Source of the DNA: Lojkania enalia
Taxonomy: Eukaryota > Ascomycota > Dothideomycetes > Pleosporales
Direction of reading: 5' to 3'
NCBI GenBank assembly: GCA_010094045.1
Contig: ML986599.1
Span: 118,787 to 182,786 of the forward strand
Length of the DNA: 64,000 nucleotides
Shown here: in pieces, positions 18,828-30,713 of the stretch
How the letters are laid out: each line of letters begins with the position of its first letter
Numbering within the stretch: the stretch's first letter is position 1
The notes under the pieces: model-generated
The model's input: only the letters and a program-made list of their open reading frames with translations
Told to the model about the DNA's origin: nothing
The model's database searches: none
Program-made: the position numbers and the translations under genes

Positions 18828-20424
18828 TGTAGGAAAAATCACGAGTGTAGAAACGAGTTGCAAGGATGTGGACGAATGGAAGCTAGAGGATTGTGCGTTG
18901 TGGAATAAAGTGTTTAGAGTAGAGGCGCGAGGTGGAAGCGCGTTTGCTCCTACGAGAATTATTGTAACTCAGGCCGCACACCACCTCCACCCTCTGCTAG
19001 AGGCAGAAGTAGCAGTGACAGAAATTTACAATGCTGTCAGGTAATTAGAAAAGTGAATAGTGAAAGGCTTTATTGCCTTTGAAAGTCTTTTCACCTCAGA
19101 TGGGGCCCCACTTGGAAGAAAGAAACCGAGACGTAGAATCCTGAAAGTGAAGGCTAGAGTCATGATAAACGACAGAGTGAAACACGATTGACACTTGCAA
19201 AATAAAATAAAAAAAAAAAAAAATATGACATAGTATAAAATACACTCAACAGAAATTCATCACAAAGAAAGGATTGCAAGATCCAAAAGGTTTGTGTTGG
19301 TGGCAGAATACTAGGGTGGGTAAGAGATGGATGAGCGCATCTGGGCGCATTAGCCGACTTACCTATAGGTAGTCAGCCAAAGTAGTGATCCATCTGACAT
19401 GCGAAACCACGTATCTTCACACCCATGGTTCGAAGCGGGGTAACAGTTGTGTCTATGACGAAGGACGTGGTGCTGAGATTTGGTTATAATGCATGGTTCT
19501 CGAATTCAAATCTAGGGTCGTCCCGTTCCTAAAATTGTTCCGAACCCCGCGCCTGACCAAAGCCCCAGAATTTTCACCAAGTCCATGTCATCACCACGTA
19601 CACCACTGTAGGTCGACCAACTTCACGCAATTATTACACTAGCATATGGACGGTATTCAACTTTGTGGAAAATTAGACGCAATCAGACGTGACCGGCACT
19701 CTAAACTACATCGAAACGACTGCTATTGAAAGGGAAAAACAAAGCCACATCTCCTCTCAAACTATTGAATACGGTGGCAGACATAGTACAGAATTCGAAT
19801 CGAAATTCCCAGAATGTATACGAAACCGCCCTCGTCCGATTTCCTTTTGGAGATCAGGGAGAAAACGGCTCGCTAATTACAACGAGTGTACGAACTCAAA
19901 TAGGGGAAGTTTATCCATGGCGACCAATGTGGCTGAAAAGTTTAGGCCAACTCGTCGCCTTGAATAAGTGTAAGTGGGTGTAACAGACACCCATTCAAAC
20001 CAGATACCAGATTCGAACACCGAAGTCTACCGCCCCGATGACCCCCAACCGTACCAGTGATCCTAACCGCTGTGCAGAACAAATATGAGGGAAACCAAGT
20101 TGCCGATCTCGCGAAAAGTATGTGTAAAAACAAATTGGTTGGTGGAAAATGTACAATAGGAAATTGTTATATCGGGAACGAAGGACTTTTTTCGAGAAGA
20201 TGTTAATGTGGATTCCACGCCGATGGACCAATCCGCCTGTGTAATCCGATGCCTAATTCCCTGTCTACCTTGCCGCCTTGCGTTACGACATTAAGCAGAC
20301 GGAAATTCGCCTGACATTATGGTGAACTCCTTCTACGGAGCGGGGAGGTCATGTCTGTTCGTAAAAGAGGAGAGACGGAAAGCCGTAACCCTCAGAAGAA
20401 AACGCCACTGGCGACTCAAGGTAA
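18828..20424. other. 1.6 kb intergenic region, no gene supported
   Basis: Between DPH6 (start at 18827, minus) and the 3' end of the C2H2 factor gene (minus). It includes an A-rich tract at 19201-19224. Short frames at 19689-20231 on both strands have no family features. A B-box-like TTCGAAC near 20012 lacks a tRNA fold around it. Confidence 0.5.
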
Positions 20425-22225
20425 CTACTCGTCTCGCTTCCTCTTGCGCATTTTCTTGTCCATAGCGAGAGGGCTAAGCTCCATATCGGAATACGATGTG
20501 GAGCTAGAGCTTGAGACTTCACTAGCAGCGCCGTAGAGGATCGCGCCGAGCATGGCAGGATCCTGATTATCGTACATGTCTGCTTGTCGTGCTTGGATCT
20601 CAGAACCATCCAGGACACCCATTACAACGGCGCCAGTGCCATGAGTGCGCTGATGCTGCGAAAGGTTATCAGAGCGAGAGAATTTCTTGCCGCAGTCGGT
20701 GCACTCAAAAGGCTTCTCATGAGTGTGGAGTGACCTGTAGTGGCGCTTGAGGTGCTCTTGGCGACGGAAGCGGCGTGAACAAAGATTGCAGACGAAGGTC
20801 TTGGACGGATCCTCGGTGAGAGACTGCTTGCGACCGCGGCGGCTAGTGGGCGCGACAGGGGTAGGCATGGTCTCATCTGGGCTGGAAGCGATAGCGTTCT
20901 CAGGTGTGTTAGGGTTAGAACCCGAATGCTGCTGGCTTGAGGCTCCGGACTGGGGCTGCTCGCCGGCGGCCTGGGTTGCATCAGCCTCACCCTCGGTCCT
21001 AACACGCTTTGGCATTGTCTTCTTCTTGGGAAGCTTGACCGAGGTTTCGTCCGTGAAGCTGTCAGCAGGAGTGAGGGGCAAGCCATGCACCAGCTCGTCC
21101 TCAAAGTCGGTAAAGCTCTCTTCGCTTACGATATCTTCCTCAGGAGTAAATGGAAGAAGGTCAGTTCGCTGCCTCTTATTGCCCAAAAATTGCACGTTCT
21201 CGGTGGCAGGAAGCTGGACCAAGCCAGTAAAATCGTCCTCAGAGTCAAGCTCGAAGAGGGGTTCAAAGGTGGGAAGGCCGGTGAAATCGAAAGACTGAGC
21301 GGGCTCAGCCTTGTCGTTCTTGGCGTCAACGACTTCTCCTTTGAGCACCAATTTGTGTTCCTCGTCACTTGGGCAGAGAGTGGGAAGACACAGATCTGAA
21401 GAGGATGATGAAGCGACTGTCAGATTGCGTGGATCACAGAAGTTGTTCTCGGCATCAGAAAATGAAGCGCGAGGTAGAGGTGAGGGCGACGGCGAGAGAG
21501 AAGGGCATGATGTTGCAGAGAGCAAGTAAGACCCCTGACTAGCCGAAGGGGGTTGAATAAATACTGCCTCGGTGTTAATTTGTGCGACATGAAGACCGTT
21601 CAAAAGTAGAGGTGAAAAAAGTGATCGTGTTTGAGACAACTACGTCACCAAAAACGAGTGAAAGTGCGAGATCGATTAAAAAAAGGAGCTTACCAGGCGT
21701 CATTGGTGGCGACGATGATCTCCACTCAGCGCCAGCAGCAAGAATCTCGGAGAAGACCTCCTCTTCGCAACCCTGCTTCACGCCCTCGATGCTGAAGGAG
21801 CCATTGACTGGTGTGGGAAGGAACTCGCACGTCGAAGGAGGGCTGCTGATACTGCTCCCAGACGACGAGAGAGGCGGCGTGGCAGGTGCGAAGCGCATAT
21901 CCGAGAAATCGGTGTCAATTGGGTGTAGGTAGGGGGAGTCTTGTTGCTGGACGAGGATTGTCGGCTTCTGGTACATCGGTTGCGGAGATGCAACAGGAGT
22001 CAACATGTGGTTGTTGTAGGCAGCCTGGGGATACGATCCCTGAGACGATGCGGGCCTGTTGATGAGCATGTGCGGTGGGCAGAATGTCTCCTGGTTCTGG
22101 CCGTGCGGGTGGGGTGTAAAGTGACCGTGCTGGCGGGCATTGTCGGAGCTGGGCTCTGGGTTGTAGTAGAAGAATGGCGACTGCCCCATTGCCTGAGGTG
22201 CCTGAATGGGGTACGCGCCGTCCAT
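20425..22225 (-). CDS. Msn2/Msn4-like C2H2 stress-response transcription factor (Seb1/SebA type)
   Basis: Exons 21694-22225 and 20425-21563; intron 21564-21693 (GTAAGC donor, ATTAAC branch, GAGGCAG acceptor); 556 residues. The N-terminal half is Pro/Ser/Gln-rich with acidic patches typical of activation regions ([20 protein letters not shown]). A basic stretch, [11 protein letters not shown], is a candidate nuclear signal. Two tandem zinc fingers lie near residues 435-485: C436, C439, H452, H457 and C465, C468, H481, H485, with the RRQEHLKRH and [12 protein letters not shown] helices of the Msn2/Seb1 family, which bind the stress element AGGGG. It should control general, osmotic and oxidative stress genes. 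The short exon-2 side of the intron was set by phase (G|TA). Confidence 0.9.
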
Positions 22226-22237
22226 TGTGTTATATGT

Positions 22238-22298
22238 CTTCTAAATCGTGAAATGTTAGGGAGCGCATTCCAGGAAGTGTCGACCGAGGCCTACTCAC
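22238..22298 (-). other. Candidate 5' UTR intron of the C2H2 factor gene
   Basis: On the minus strand, 61 bases begin GTGAGTAG, contain the branch-like CCCTAAC and end TTAGAAG, twelve bases before the start codon of the transcription factor. All three signals fit a fungal intron lying just before the coding region. Confidence 0.5.
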
Positions 22299-25200
22299 CA
22301 AACGTACTGGTAGTCTGGAGTCAATGTATGGTACACTAGTAATCGTCTACGTCGATGTCCTTGCGGCGTCGGGCGTAGAGGGCGGGTGAATTAATGTTAC
22401 AGTCGGTATAGCAGACGCGAACGCGACGGAAAAAAAAAACGGCACGATAGTACAGGAAACGGTTTTAGCGAAGGGAGCGACTGGACAACAGCTCGTGATA
22501 ACGAAACTGTCTACTAATAGGTATTCTACTGGGTGGAGGAAGAGGTCATAGGATCGTGCGTCGTGGTGATGGGAAAAGGATCCAAAGGAAGGGCCGGCAA
22601 CAATTCGACGCTGTCGTCAGGATGGACAGCGCAACTGTATACCAAAACGGAAGAATATGAAGAAGGGTCCGAGGTGTAGGAAGAGAAAGACTAGCGACGA
22701 GGTTGATAAACCTTCAAGTAAGGAAAAGGCAACGAGCGAAGGGACAGGCCTTGGATAAGTAGGATGGCTTCAGCGAGAGACGAGACAGTGATTAGTGCTG
22801 AAGAAGAAAAGATGACCAGGCACAGACGGACGGGCGCGCGGAATTGGTTAACTAGCAGTGTGGGAGGGGAGTCGGGACGAGTGCGAAGGCGCAGCAACGG
22901 ACTCCACATGGCCAACCAGAGCAGAGGGCATGCATGTTGCAGCAACCCCCTGCGCGGACTCATGCACTGATTATTCTGCGACTAGGAATTGACTCGTGGG
23001 ATTGCCGGGCGCGGACTGTGCTCAGCTTAGGGCAGCAAGACGCGCGGCATTATTTTATGCTGCAGGATGCACTAATATTGGCCGCCAACTGGATGGCCTG
23101 CCGTAGTTGCACACTTGCACTACGCAGTGGAGGGTCGCGAAATGAAGACCGGCACCGCGAGCACACCGGCGTCACAACTGGCGTGCATCGCCCGGCATAA
23201 CTTGCACAACTACTGGCTGCCGCCGCCGGAGCACGACGTTGGTGTGCGTGGGCGAGCAGCGCCTGTCCACTGTCGCCTGCGTATCGATAATTACCAGCCG
23301 CTGGCCTCGCTGGCCTCTAGGTCTGGTCTGGGGGAGGGGCGGGCGCTGCTGGACTTGATTATTGATGGGCTAGATACATAGAGTACACTGCCCGTCGGCT
23401 TTCTCGTCGCCAAGCGGCCGTCGACGAAGAGCAGATGGCAGTGGACGGGGCGACACTGACAGCCTGTTCGGGGCAGCCGCCACCGTAGACGGCGTGTGCG
23501 AGGCCAACGCGACATGTGAGAGGGCAGCCCATCTCTAGATCGTCTATGGGTGCGTTGGGTGTGCAGGCGTGGTGTTTCGTTCGACTCTCCACTGGGCGTT
23601 AGAGACTCCAGAGGCCGGCGGCGGCAGCAAGCAGGAGTAGGAAGACTGCCCAGTCGAGCCAAAATAACAATAATGCCTGGAGGATGTTTTCCAATTCAGC
23701 CGTCGGGGATCATCAGCCTATCCGCCCAATCGATAGTGATATCTTGCCGTTGGCGAAGGTCCCTGTTCCTGGCCTTGGCTGCGGGACAGCCTACAGGGCG
23801 CTGAGACCCGCTGCTGACCTTCCATGTGGGATGTTTGGAAACTTTTTTTCTGACCACACGGCGACTTTGGTGGGCGCCAGAGCGTGCGAGAGCATGACGC
23901 CGCTGGCGGATGGGCATCGCGCAGTGGCACGAGATGCGAACGCGCCAAATCGCCAGCGCAGGACGCAGTGCCACTATCACAGAGGCTGGAGGCAAAACCG
24001 CGGGTACCTGACTGACCGCCGTCCGCAGCGTTTACGGGTGCAGTTACTGGTGCAGTTACTGGTGGCAGTCTTGGGTCGATCTGTAGTCAACAGCGCGCTG
24101 AGAACCTTGGAAACATCTCGAGACGCCCTGGACGCGCCGCAACTAGTCGGGCGCTCGACAGGCCACCCGGCAGTCTGCGGCGAATCCTCGACGACGCTGT
24201 GTATTCCGGCGCGTCGTGCGGATGACTGCATCGAGAGGAGAATAATCAAGACTCAAGAGTCAGTCAGTCCGTCAGTCAAAAGTCCGCCGGCCCGTCAGAA
24301 GCAGCCTACTCAATCTTTGCTTCTCTCCCCACTCGCACATCCTCCTCGTCTTCCACCACCATCAAGTCTGCTACACGCATTCTCCGCGGTGCCCGTCAGA
24401 TTTAATTCATGAGGTGCGTTTGGTTTCTTCTGCTGCATGCAACAATAACAGCACCGGTTATCATTCGCGCGACGCAGGACGCGTGCAGACAATGCATGCT
24501 GAGGCAGAGATGAGCGCTGCAGGAACGCATCCTAATGGCAAAATCGGGCTTGTCCATGGGCCTGATTAGCCCGGGCAGCAGAAGAAGTGGAGAGTTTTCT
24601 ACCCTCGAGGCCCAGCGTGTGGGGAAGAACATGTCACCATTTTCGGCTCCTTCGCCATGGTGCGACACAGTTCGCGAACCTGCGATGCACGTCGATGATG
24701 TATTGTGGAGGGTGACGACCGTCTACCGTTGGCCACCTGCACGCTCTATACAACTCCTCACGCTCTCCGTTCCTTGACGCTCACCGCAGTCTCGAAACCG
24801 GTGTTTCAATATCTGCTCGTTGCTTGTTCGCCGATTGGAGACATGATATCCAGCGCCGGCGCGGGCAGATGATACTGCTAATTGCAGACTGACTGCAGTT
24901 CTGCCGTTCCAGGACGATGACAAGGCAGCTTTACATTTTTGGAGCGCGAACTAGTGGTGTGCACGACTGCTCTATCTTCTATCGATAGAGTCGCGCCATC
25001 AGCACGGATCCTTTGGCCGTTTCTATGAATTGTGCAACCCCAGAACGGGCATCGTATATCTCTGTCAGCCCTCAATAACTGCTAATCCGTGACTCCAATC
25101 CAACCTTGCACATCTCTGCGGGCTGCTATTTTGGGGGCCTGAAGGCAAATTGTGCTGAGTTGCAGACCACCATCGAAATGCACGTCGGCCGCCGGCGACT

Positions 25201-28200
25201 CCCCAAGGGGCTTAGCTGCTCGCTGCTTTACATGTCTAAATGAATTATGCACGCCCACCCATGCCGGCTCGCCTAGCTGTGAAGAAACGGCGCGGACGCC
25301 TTCGAACTTGTCCAATCGTGGGCGCTTAGTGTTAAGACCACCCCCACAGTCATGGTATTCCACATATTATTCTACAAAAAAAGCCCGGCCTAATGCAGGA
25401 ACACCGCAGGTACGTCCCCAAAGATTACCTCAACGCTGTCATCTTATCTCTCGTTCCCCCTCCCAAAAAAAAAAAAAGGCAAGAACAGAACTACGTCGCA
25501 CCACGTTTTCCACCTCGCCAAAGGGACATCCGTGAGGACCCTGCGTTCTGGAATGTTCATTAGACGATCCTATGAAAGATGGGACGGCTCGAAACTCGAA
25601 GGACCCTTGCTCTCACGACTCAGGAAGCCCACTCGGCCCGTGTCCTGCTCCTTCCGCCTCCAACTGTCTCCACGCGGCGCTGAATTGCCAGAGCTTCGGC
25701 GCCGGGGAAGCTTGAGTGGCTTCCATAGCTTCTATTCCGTCAGAAGGTTACTCCACCAGATCGACCTTATCATTTGTCGAGATGGCGTTAGAAGGCTCGT
25801 GAATCTCCCGCCAACGCGAAGGCAGTTAGGATAGAGTTTGGGGACTCTCCCACGTCGCCGACAGGATGGCGTCTGCACTCTGCAGGGTAGCTTCAGAGAC
25901 TTCTCGAGCGGTCGAACGAGCTCGAGCCTGACCCGGAGAAGCGGGTGACAGATGGCCGCTTCAGACTCTTCAGAGACGTGTGGGAACATTTCACTTCATG
26001 CGTCCTGTGGAGTGACAGAAGATGATTCCCTTTCCGTGCTAGGCAGCAGGCTTCCGCATGCTCCAGACCGGACCCCTGCGCCTATCGTGAGGTTTCCGAC
26101 TGAAGTCGCTCGTGATCCACAGCGAAGGAGTCTGGAGACCCTTCATCCACGGCCCACATTCACGAGACAAAGTGTCGGGAAGCCGAGCATCTGTCGAGTT
26201 GCATGACACAGTTCTTCCCGGACGTGACAGCGGCGAATTTTTCTTTGCCATCAAACACCATGTCGCTCGCAATCTCATCGAAACAATGTCAAAAGCGTCA
26301 AAAGTGTTCGCCCTGCATCGAAGAGGAAAGAAAGGCGGGTTGTTAGACCAGATCAGGAAGCTCATGACTCTGGTCTGTGGGCCTTGGGATCCCGTCTGCT
26401 CGGGAGTTCTGGAACGGATCCAAGACCCTACCGAAATCTTGTACAAACGAAATTCACTTCTCATGCTGCTGGCTACTGCGTCTTGCGTGGCCTCGTCTTG
26501 GTTGGATTCATTTTCCCGGAAGCTCGAGCGCGGCTCCCGTCCGTCTGGTCCCCGGCTTCGTGTGTGGTCTCAGGCCGCAAGCTGCAACTTTTCCCCACAG
26601 TGATGCTTGCCACCGTGTCGTGAAGCCGTAAAAGAGCCGCGTCCAGGCGTCAAGCGCGTGGATGTTCATGCGCCAGTGTCACTGGATAGGGCCACTACCT
26701 TCAGCCGTGACAGTTTGTCAACAGCATGCCAAATGTTATCTGCAAGGTACCAGACCTCGCCTAACCTGAGACGGGAGGTGGGTCTCGGCGGGTCCCGCTC
26801 TATGTAGAGACTGGAACCGTAGCTGTGGCAAAGTTCAAGCTACCCTCGGTTCTCGTTCTCTTCAGCTGAGATGGGGAAGGAATTCCCAACGCGAGGCTTC
26901 AGCTGTAGGCACCGCCACAGCAACTAATTGACGTATCGTTGAACTCAATTGCGGAGGAGCAATTGGCTAGTGCAGCTGGAGTTTAGGAGTTATGTTCCTT
27001 CTGCGAATCCTAACAAGTAGCTTCCATTCAAGGCCACTCAAAATCCACTGCCTAAACCTCGGGTATGTTGCTTTAACTGCGCGTCCTAAAAAAAGCTTCT
27101 ATACACGCTTCATCCTCAACCACAGGTTGGCATAATCGACCTATCAACAAGGTGTATGCACGCATGACAAGTTGATTGAAACGGATTGCCGCGATGGTTT
27201 CAACTACGCGGCAGCTACAGTGGTGCTCTTTTACGGTCTACAATACAGCGACCTTTTTTTTTTTTTAGCCAATCTCATGGCGAGTATGACGTTCGTGACG
27301 TCGTCGGTCTATAGCTACCAACAGTCGATCTCGGGCAGGAAGTTGTTAAATGTTGATCCTGATCAATGCCTCCCTCTTATGGCTCTGCCTAGTGACGCTG
27401 TTGTCAGCACTCTCAAATGTTTCGTAAGACGCGTCCCGTTGCATGTCCCCGACACGCACATGTGGGGGTTTGCCCGTCGGAGCGTTTGAAGAATTCGCCT
27501 GGCATAAGGTCTTTGCGTGATCTGACAGTTCTCGCGAATTCACGTAAGGCAGCCAATGTAGACTGGTATCCAGACTTGACGAATTACGATACACATTAGA
27601 AACTCAACCGTCGATATGCTGCTCAACAAACTCTCAAATCGTCGCAATGGCCTTGGCGTGGAGGCGAATAGCTTGGACAGTAGGATCATGAGAGACGTTG
27701 ATGATGCTCGTACGAGTACATACGAACGGCAACGTCGGCTGGTCGACAGCGGGCTTTGAGCTTGGACACCTGCCACTTTGATAGAAGCGGCGGGGCAAAA
27801 TCCCATCAGCATCAACATCAGAGTACTCGCCTACTACCCAGCGGTGTCTCCGAAGCCCTTGTCCTATGTTGGAATGGTACTGTCTCTTGCTCATCTCGAC
27901 ACCCTGTCGCGCACTCTCCACGTCAAAGTTGTCGCCCGCGACCAACGACAAGGGCCGACCAACGAAAATTATCAAAATTGACATGCGAAATTCGACAAAT
28001 TGACTTTAGATGGCAGCTGATTTTTTATCATGAAACGCGGATGAAACAAGCGACCAGAGAATAGAAGAGCGGGAGAAGGAACGTAGATGCAGCTTTCGCG
28101 TTTCAGGCCAGCTCGCATGCAGCGAGCATGTGAAGGTTGATTCATCGACAGGCCTCAGTAAACTTTCAAAGGTGAGATCAGTCTCAGCTCGGTAGCCGAG

Positions 28201-28902
28201 TCATTCTCTTCCTATCATATGTTGTTCTCTCATCGTCGGCCATGAAGGAAGAAGACAAGAGAGCAGTCTCCCTACTAAATGAAGAGGTTCCATCCTCGCT
28301 TACTAACCCAGTGTCGGCCTAGCGTTTCTTAACACAAATTTTCGCCGGAGAATTATTGCGCCGCATCCGCAGTCCGTGCGCAGGAACTACAAAAAGTTCG
28401 CGGCCCATGGAGCCTTTTACAAAAATTTGTGCGGCGGAGGTCATCGTTTCCCGTGTTACTTGGGTGTTCAAATTCAATGGCTAATCAAGTGTCGTTGACC
28501 TTCCAGAGCGAACATATTGCACAACCGATTGTATACACTTTGTGAGAGCGTCTGACTGTGGCGCCTTCGCTGGAAGAAGATCGGACATGCCACAATTTCC
28601 TTACAGGTTGGCAAGGCGACTTCAAGAGATCCATTTTTGGAATCCGAAGCATTTTTTAGATTCTAAATCTCTTCTAACCATGCCTTGACGCCTTGAGGAG
28701 CTAATATTGTGATCTATCCTGACGCATACCTAATAATGTATCTCTTACCGTATTTGTCATGACTCGAATCCAATACTTGAATTTGCCCAACGATAGAAGG
28801 AGCGTATGAGGCCTGCTTAAGGCATATCATGATATTGAGATAGTCTTTGTATTCATTAACTATAATAGCCAACCCCAACATTCCTCGGGCGGGTCGCACC
28901 AG
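22299..28902. other. 6.6 kb gene-free upstream region
   Basis: No frame in this stretch shows a domain, a normal start with coding bias, or splice-linked continuity. Composition is GC-balanced with oligo-A, oligo-T and pyrimidine runs (22429, 25456, 27251) rather than AT-rich, so it is not an obviously RIP-degraded transposon. The longest open frames (about 23684-24412 and 26112-26603) begin at non-ATG codons or overlap equally long antisense frames. It is most simply an unusually long upstream control region and leader of the stress factor gene, possibly with non-coding transcripts. Around 27616-27980 several protein-like short frames occur but do not assemble convincingly. Confidence 0.5.
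24038..24066. repeat. Short 12-bp tandem repeat
   Basis: Two and a bit copies of TGCAGTTACTGG in a row (GTGCAGTTACTGGTGCAGTT, then ACTGGTGG). It is too short to be a minisatellite of note; it lies in the gene-free region. Confidence 0.6.
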
Positions 28903-30024
28903 TTATGAATCATCTCCAGCCTTCTGCAGCTTGCCCATCTCCCTCTTCTCTCCAGACTCCCCGATGATCCTGATTCTGTCTATACGCGTCTTCTCTCCGT
29001 CTCCCTCACCAGACGCCACGAACAAAACAAGGGAGTAAACACTCTGGAACTTGACGAAGCGGAGCTCGAGCTTTGCCGTAGCTGTCTTTTCGTCCCAATC
29101 TGAAGGCTTGAATTCGATAGTCTGTGTAGCTGGTAGATCCTCAGCCTCCTCGAAGCCTAAGTTGTGCTGCCGGTTTGTATAAATGTGGACGGTCCTTGGA
29201 CGCATCGGGGCATCCTCGTCGTCCTCCGAGCTGGACGGTGCAGCGGTAATTTGGATGGTATGAACCTTGAGCGTGGATGTGAAGGGCATGTAGAGCATCA
29301 ACTGCTCGTCGACATCGCTTACCACCCAGTCTTTCTTTCCCTCAGACCCGCTAGCTGCTCTCTTCCCCTTGCCCATGGCCAGCGTCGTTGGTTGGGTTAT
29401 CTCAAAGAGAGTACGCACTCCGCCGAAGTCGCTGTCTGCGTTCAGCAGGTCCAAGCCGCGGACATCTACTTGGTCCGTCACATCGTTGTATCCACGAGGC
29501 ACATCAGCACCTCGCCAGGGTCCTCCAGAGCTCGAGCTTGCCTCCCCGAACCCGCCAGATGAGCCGTCGGACTCCGCCTCGGTCGCGAGTCTCTTGATCG
29601 CTTCTGAAAGCTGCTGTAGATTGGCGCCGATAATTCTCTGTATCTGGTTCCCGTTCTTGAAGATAATGAAAGTAGGAGCACTGGAGCAAATGCGCGTTAG
29701 TGCATATTCCGGCGCATGCTTCCGAGAGTCAGACTTGCCTAGTGACGCCGTAGGTTTGGGCAATCTGCGACTGCTGTTCGGCATTGACATTGGTGAACGT
29801 AACAATATTTGCGCGAGACAGTTGAGTCGCAAGTTGGTCGTATACGCTGGCAACAGCTCTGGAGACACCACTCCATTCGTTATAGACTGCAATTAAGCAA
29901 ACGAGATCAGCTATTTGTAGAGGAAACGGTTCCGAAAACTCTCACAATTGACGACCACAATGCGTGACGAAGACAGCAGCGAGCTTAGCTGGTCCGGCGA
30001 GGTAATCTTCACCGGTTTTGACAT
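28903..30024 (-). CDS. Thioredoxin-fold / PITH domain protein lacking the CxxC site
   Basis: Exons 29946-30024, 29739-29886 and 28903-29680 total 1005 bases and 334 residues. Intron 1 (29887-29945) is GT-AG; intron 2 (29681-29738) is GC-AG (GCAAGT donor). The thioredoxin fold covers residues 1-105 (VVVNFYNEWSGVSRAVASVY, then YGVTSAPTFIIFKNGNQ, with the cis-Pro). The usual WCGPC is replaced by W31-S-G-V-S35, so both redox cysteines are absent. A Gly/Ser linker leads to a PITH domain (about residues 150-320: DLLNADSDFGGVRTLFE, DEQLMLYMPFTSTLKVHTIQ). The layout is that of TXNL1, a proteasome-associated protein. It is probably a binding or adaptor protein rather than a reductase. Confidence 0.85.
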
Positions 30025-30503
30025 GACTGCTGGTGGTGGAGGAAAGTCCGGCTGCTGAACCCTGACAGTCGGAAAGTAGATGTCGCGGTTGGTGGGGGCG
30101 GGGCGCGTCAGTTGAAAGTGGATGTCGATCCTTCTGACGTCCCATCAACCACAGTCTAGGCATCCGCTAGAGCACGCAGCTACAGGAACCTTCCAGAACG
30201 CCGCACCACCCCAAGCAAAGCACCGTCAAAAGCGGTTGACTAATACACGGCACAAGTTACCACGAGAAGGCGGCAGGTGGCATCAAGAACTATCGTCAGA
30301 GGCGCTTCATCGCAACTCGCAAGCTATCCCTCCCACATACACCCGGACAACAGCATACCCACCGCAACTGTTGCTTTATATGAGCGCTCTCCTACAGGCC
30401 CTCAATCTGCGCTCTCATGCCCGTGTCTTAGGACAAGCGTAAGCTCCCTGCCCGGCGTTCTTTTCCATCGCCTCACAAGTAGCATAGCCTAATTGGCTGG
30501 GGT
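30025..30503. promoter_or_regulatory. Divergent upstream region of the PITH and UBX genes
   Basis: About 480 bases between the PITH gene start (30024, minus) and the upstream ORF of the UBX gene (30504, plus). It must hold both promoters. No gene is seen in it and no element can be named. Confidence 0.4.
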
Positions 30504-30713
30504 ATGGCAGACTCGAGCAACAGCAATATATTCCTGAGTCCCTCCGAAGCAGCTCTCCTCCACGTCGCGAACATTAGTTACCTCGCCAATTGCATCCACC
30601 GTATTTGGAGAGAGCATCGCCGTGACTACTTGTACTCCCGAATCATCCTACTTTCGCAGGCACCCGGAATCCTCCTTAGTGCCTACGCGCTATTCAGATT
30701 CCTTCGCTCATAA
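30504..30713 (+). CDS. Upstream ORF (69 codons) overlapping the UBX gene start
   Basis: ATG at 30504, stop TAA at 30711-30713; the last A is the first base of the UBX ATG (TAATG). The predicted product is 69 residues with a Ser/Asn N-terminus and two moderately hydrophobic stretches (SYLANCIHRI and IILLSQAPGILLSAYALFRF). No family is recognised. It could be a translated uORF controlling the UBX protein through termination-reinitiation, a separate small protein, or untranslated if transcription starts downstream. Confidence 0.35.
   Translation: MADSSNSNIFLSPSEAALLHVANISYLANCIHRIWREHRRDYLYSRIILLSQAPGILLSAYALFRFLRS

Noticed and set aside
19980..20070. tRNA-like B-box (ATTCGAAC)
   Set aside because: Flanking bases do not form a T stem, and no acceptor or anticodon arm could be built on either strand.
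23684..24412. 242-codon plus-strand frame in the gene-free region
   Set aside because: No normal ATG at its start, low-complexity C-terminus, overlapping antisense frames of similar quality and no domain.
26112..26603. 163-codon plus-strand frame with somewhat fungal-like codon use
   Set aside because: Begins with GTG; the first ATG (26286) leaves 105 residues, a 141-codon frame exists antisense, and no family is recognised. Transcript evidence would be needed.
27616..27985. Possible two-exon small protein
   Set aside because: Frames could be joined through a 44-nt intron ending TTTGATAG, but signals are weak and neither part resembles a known protein.
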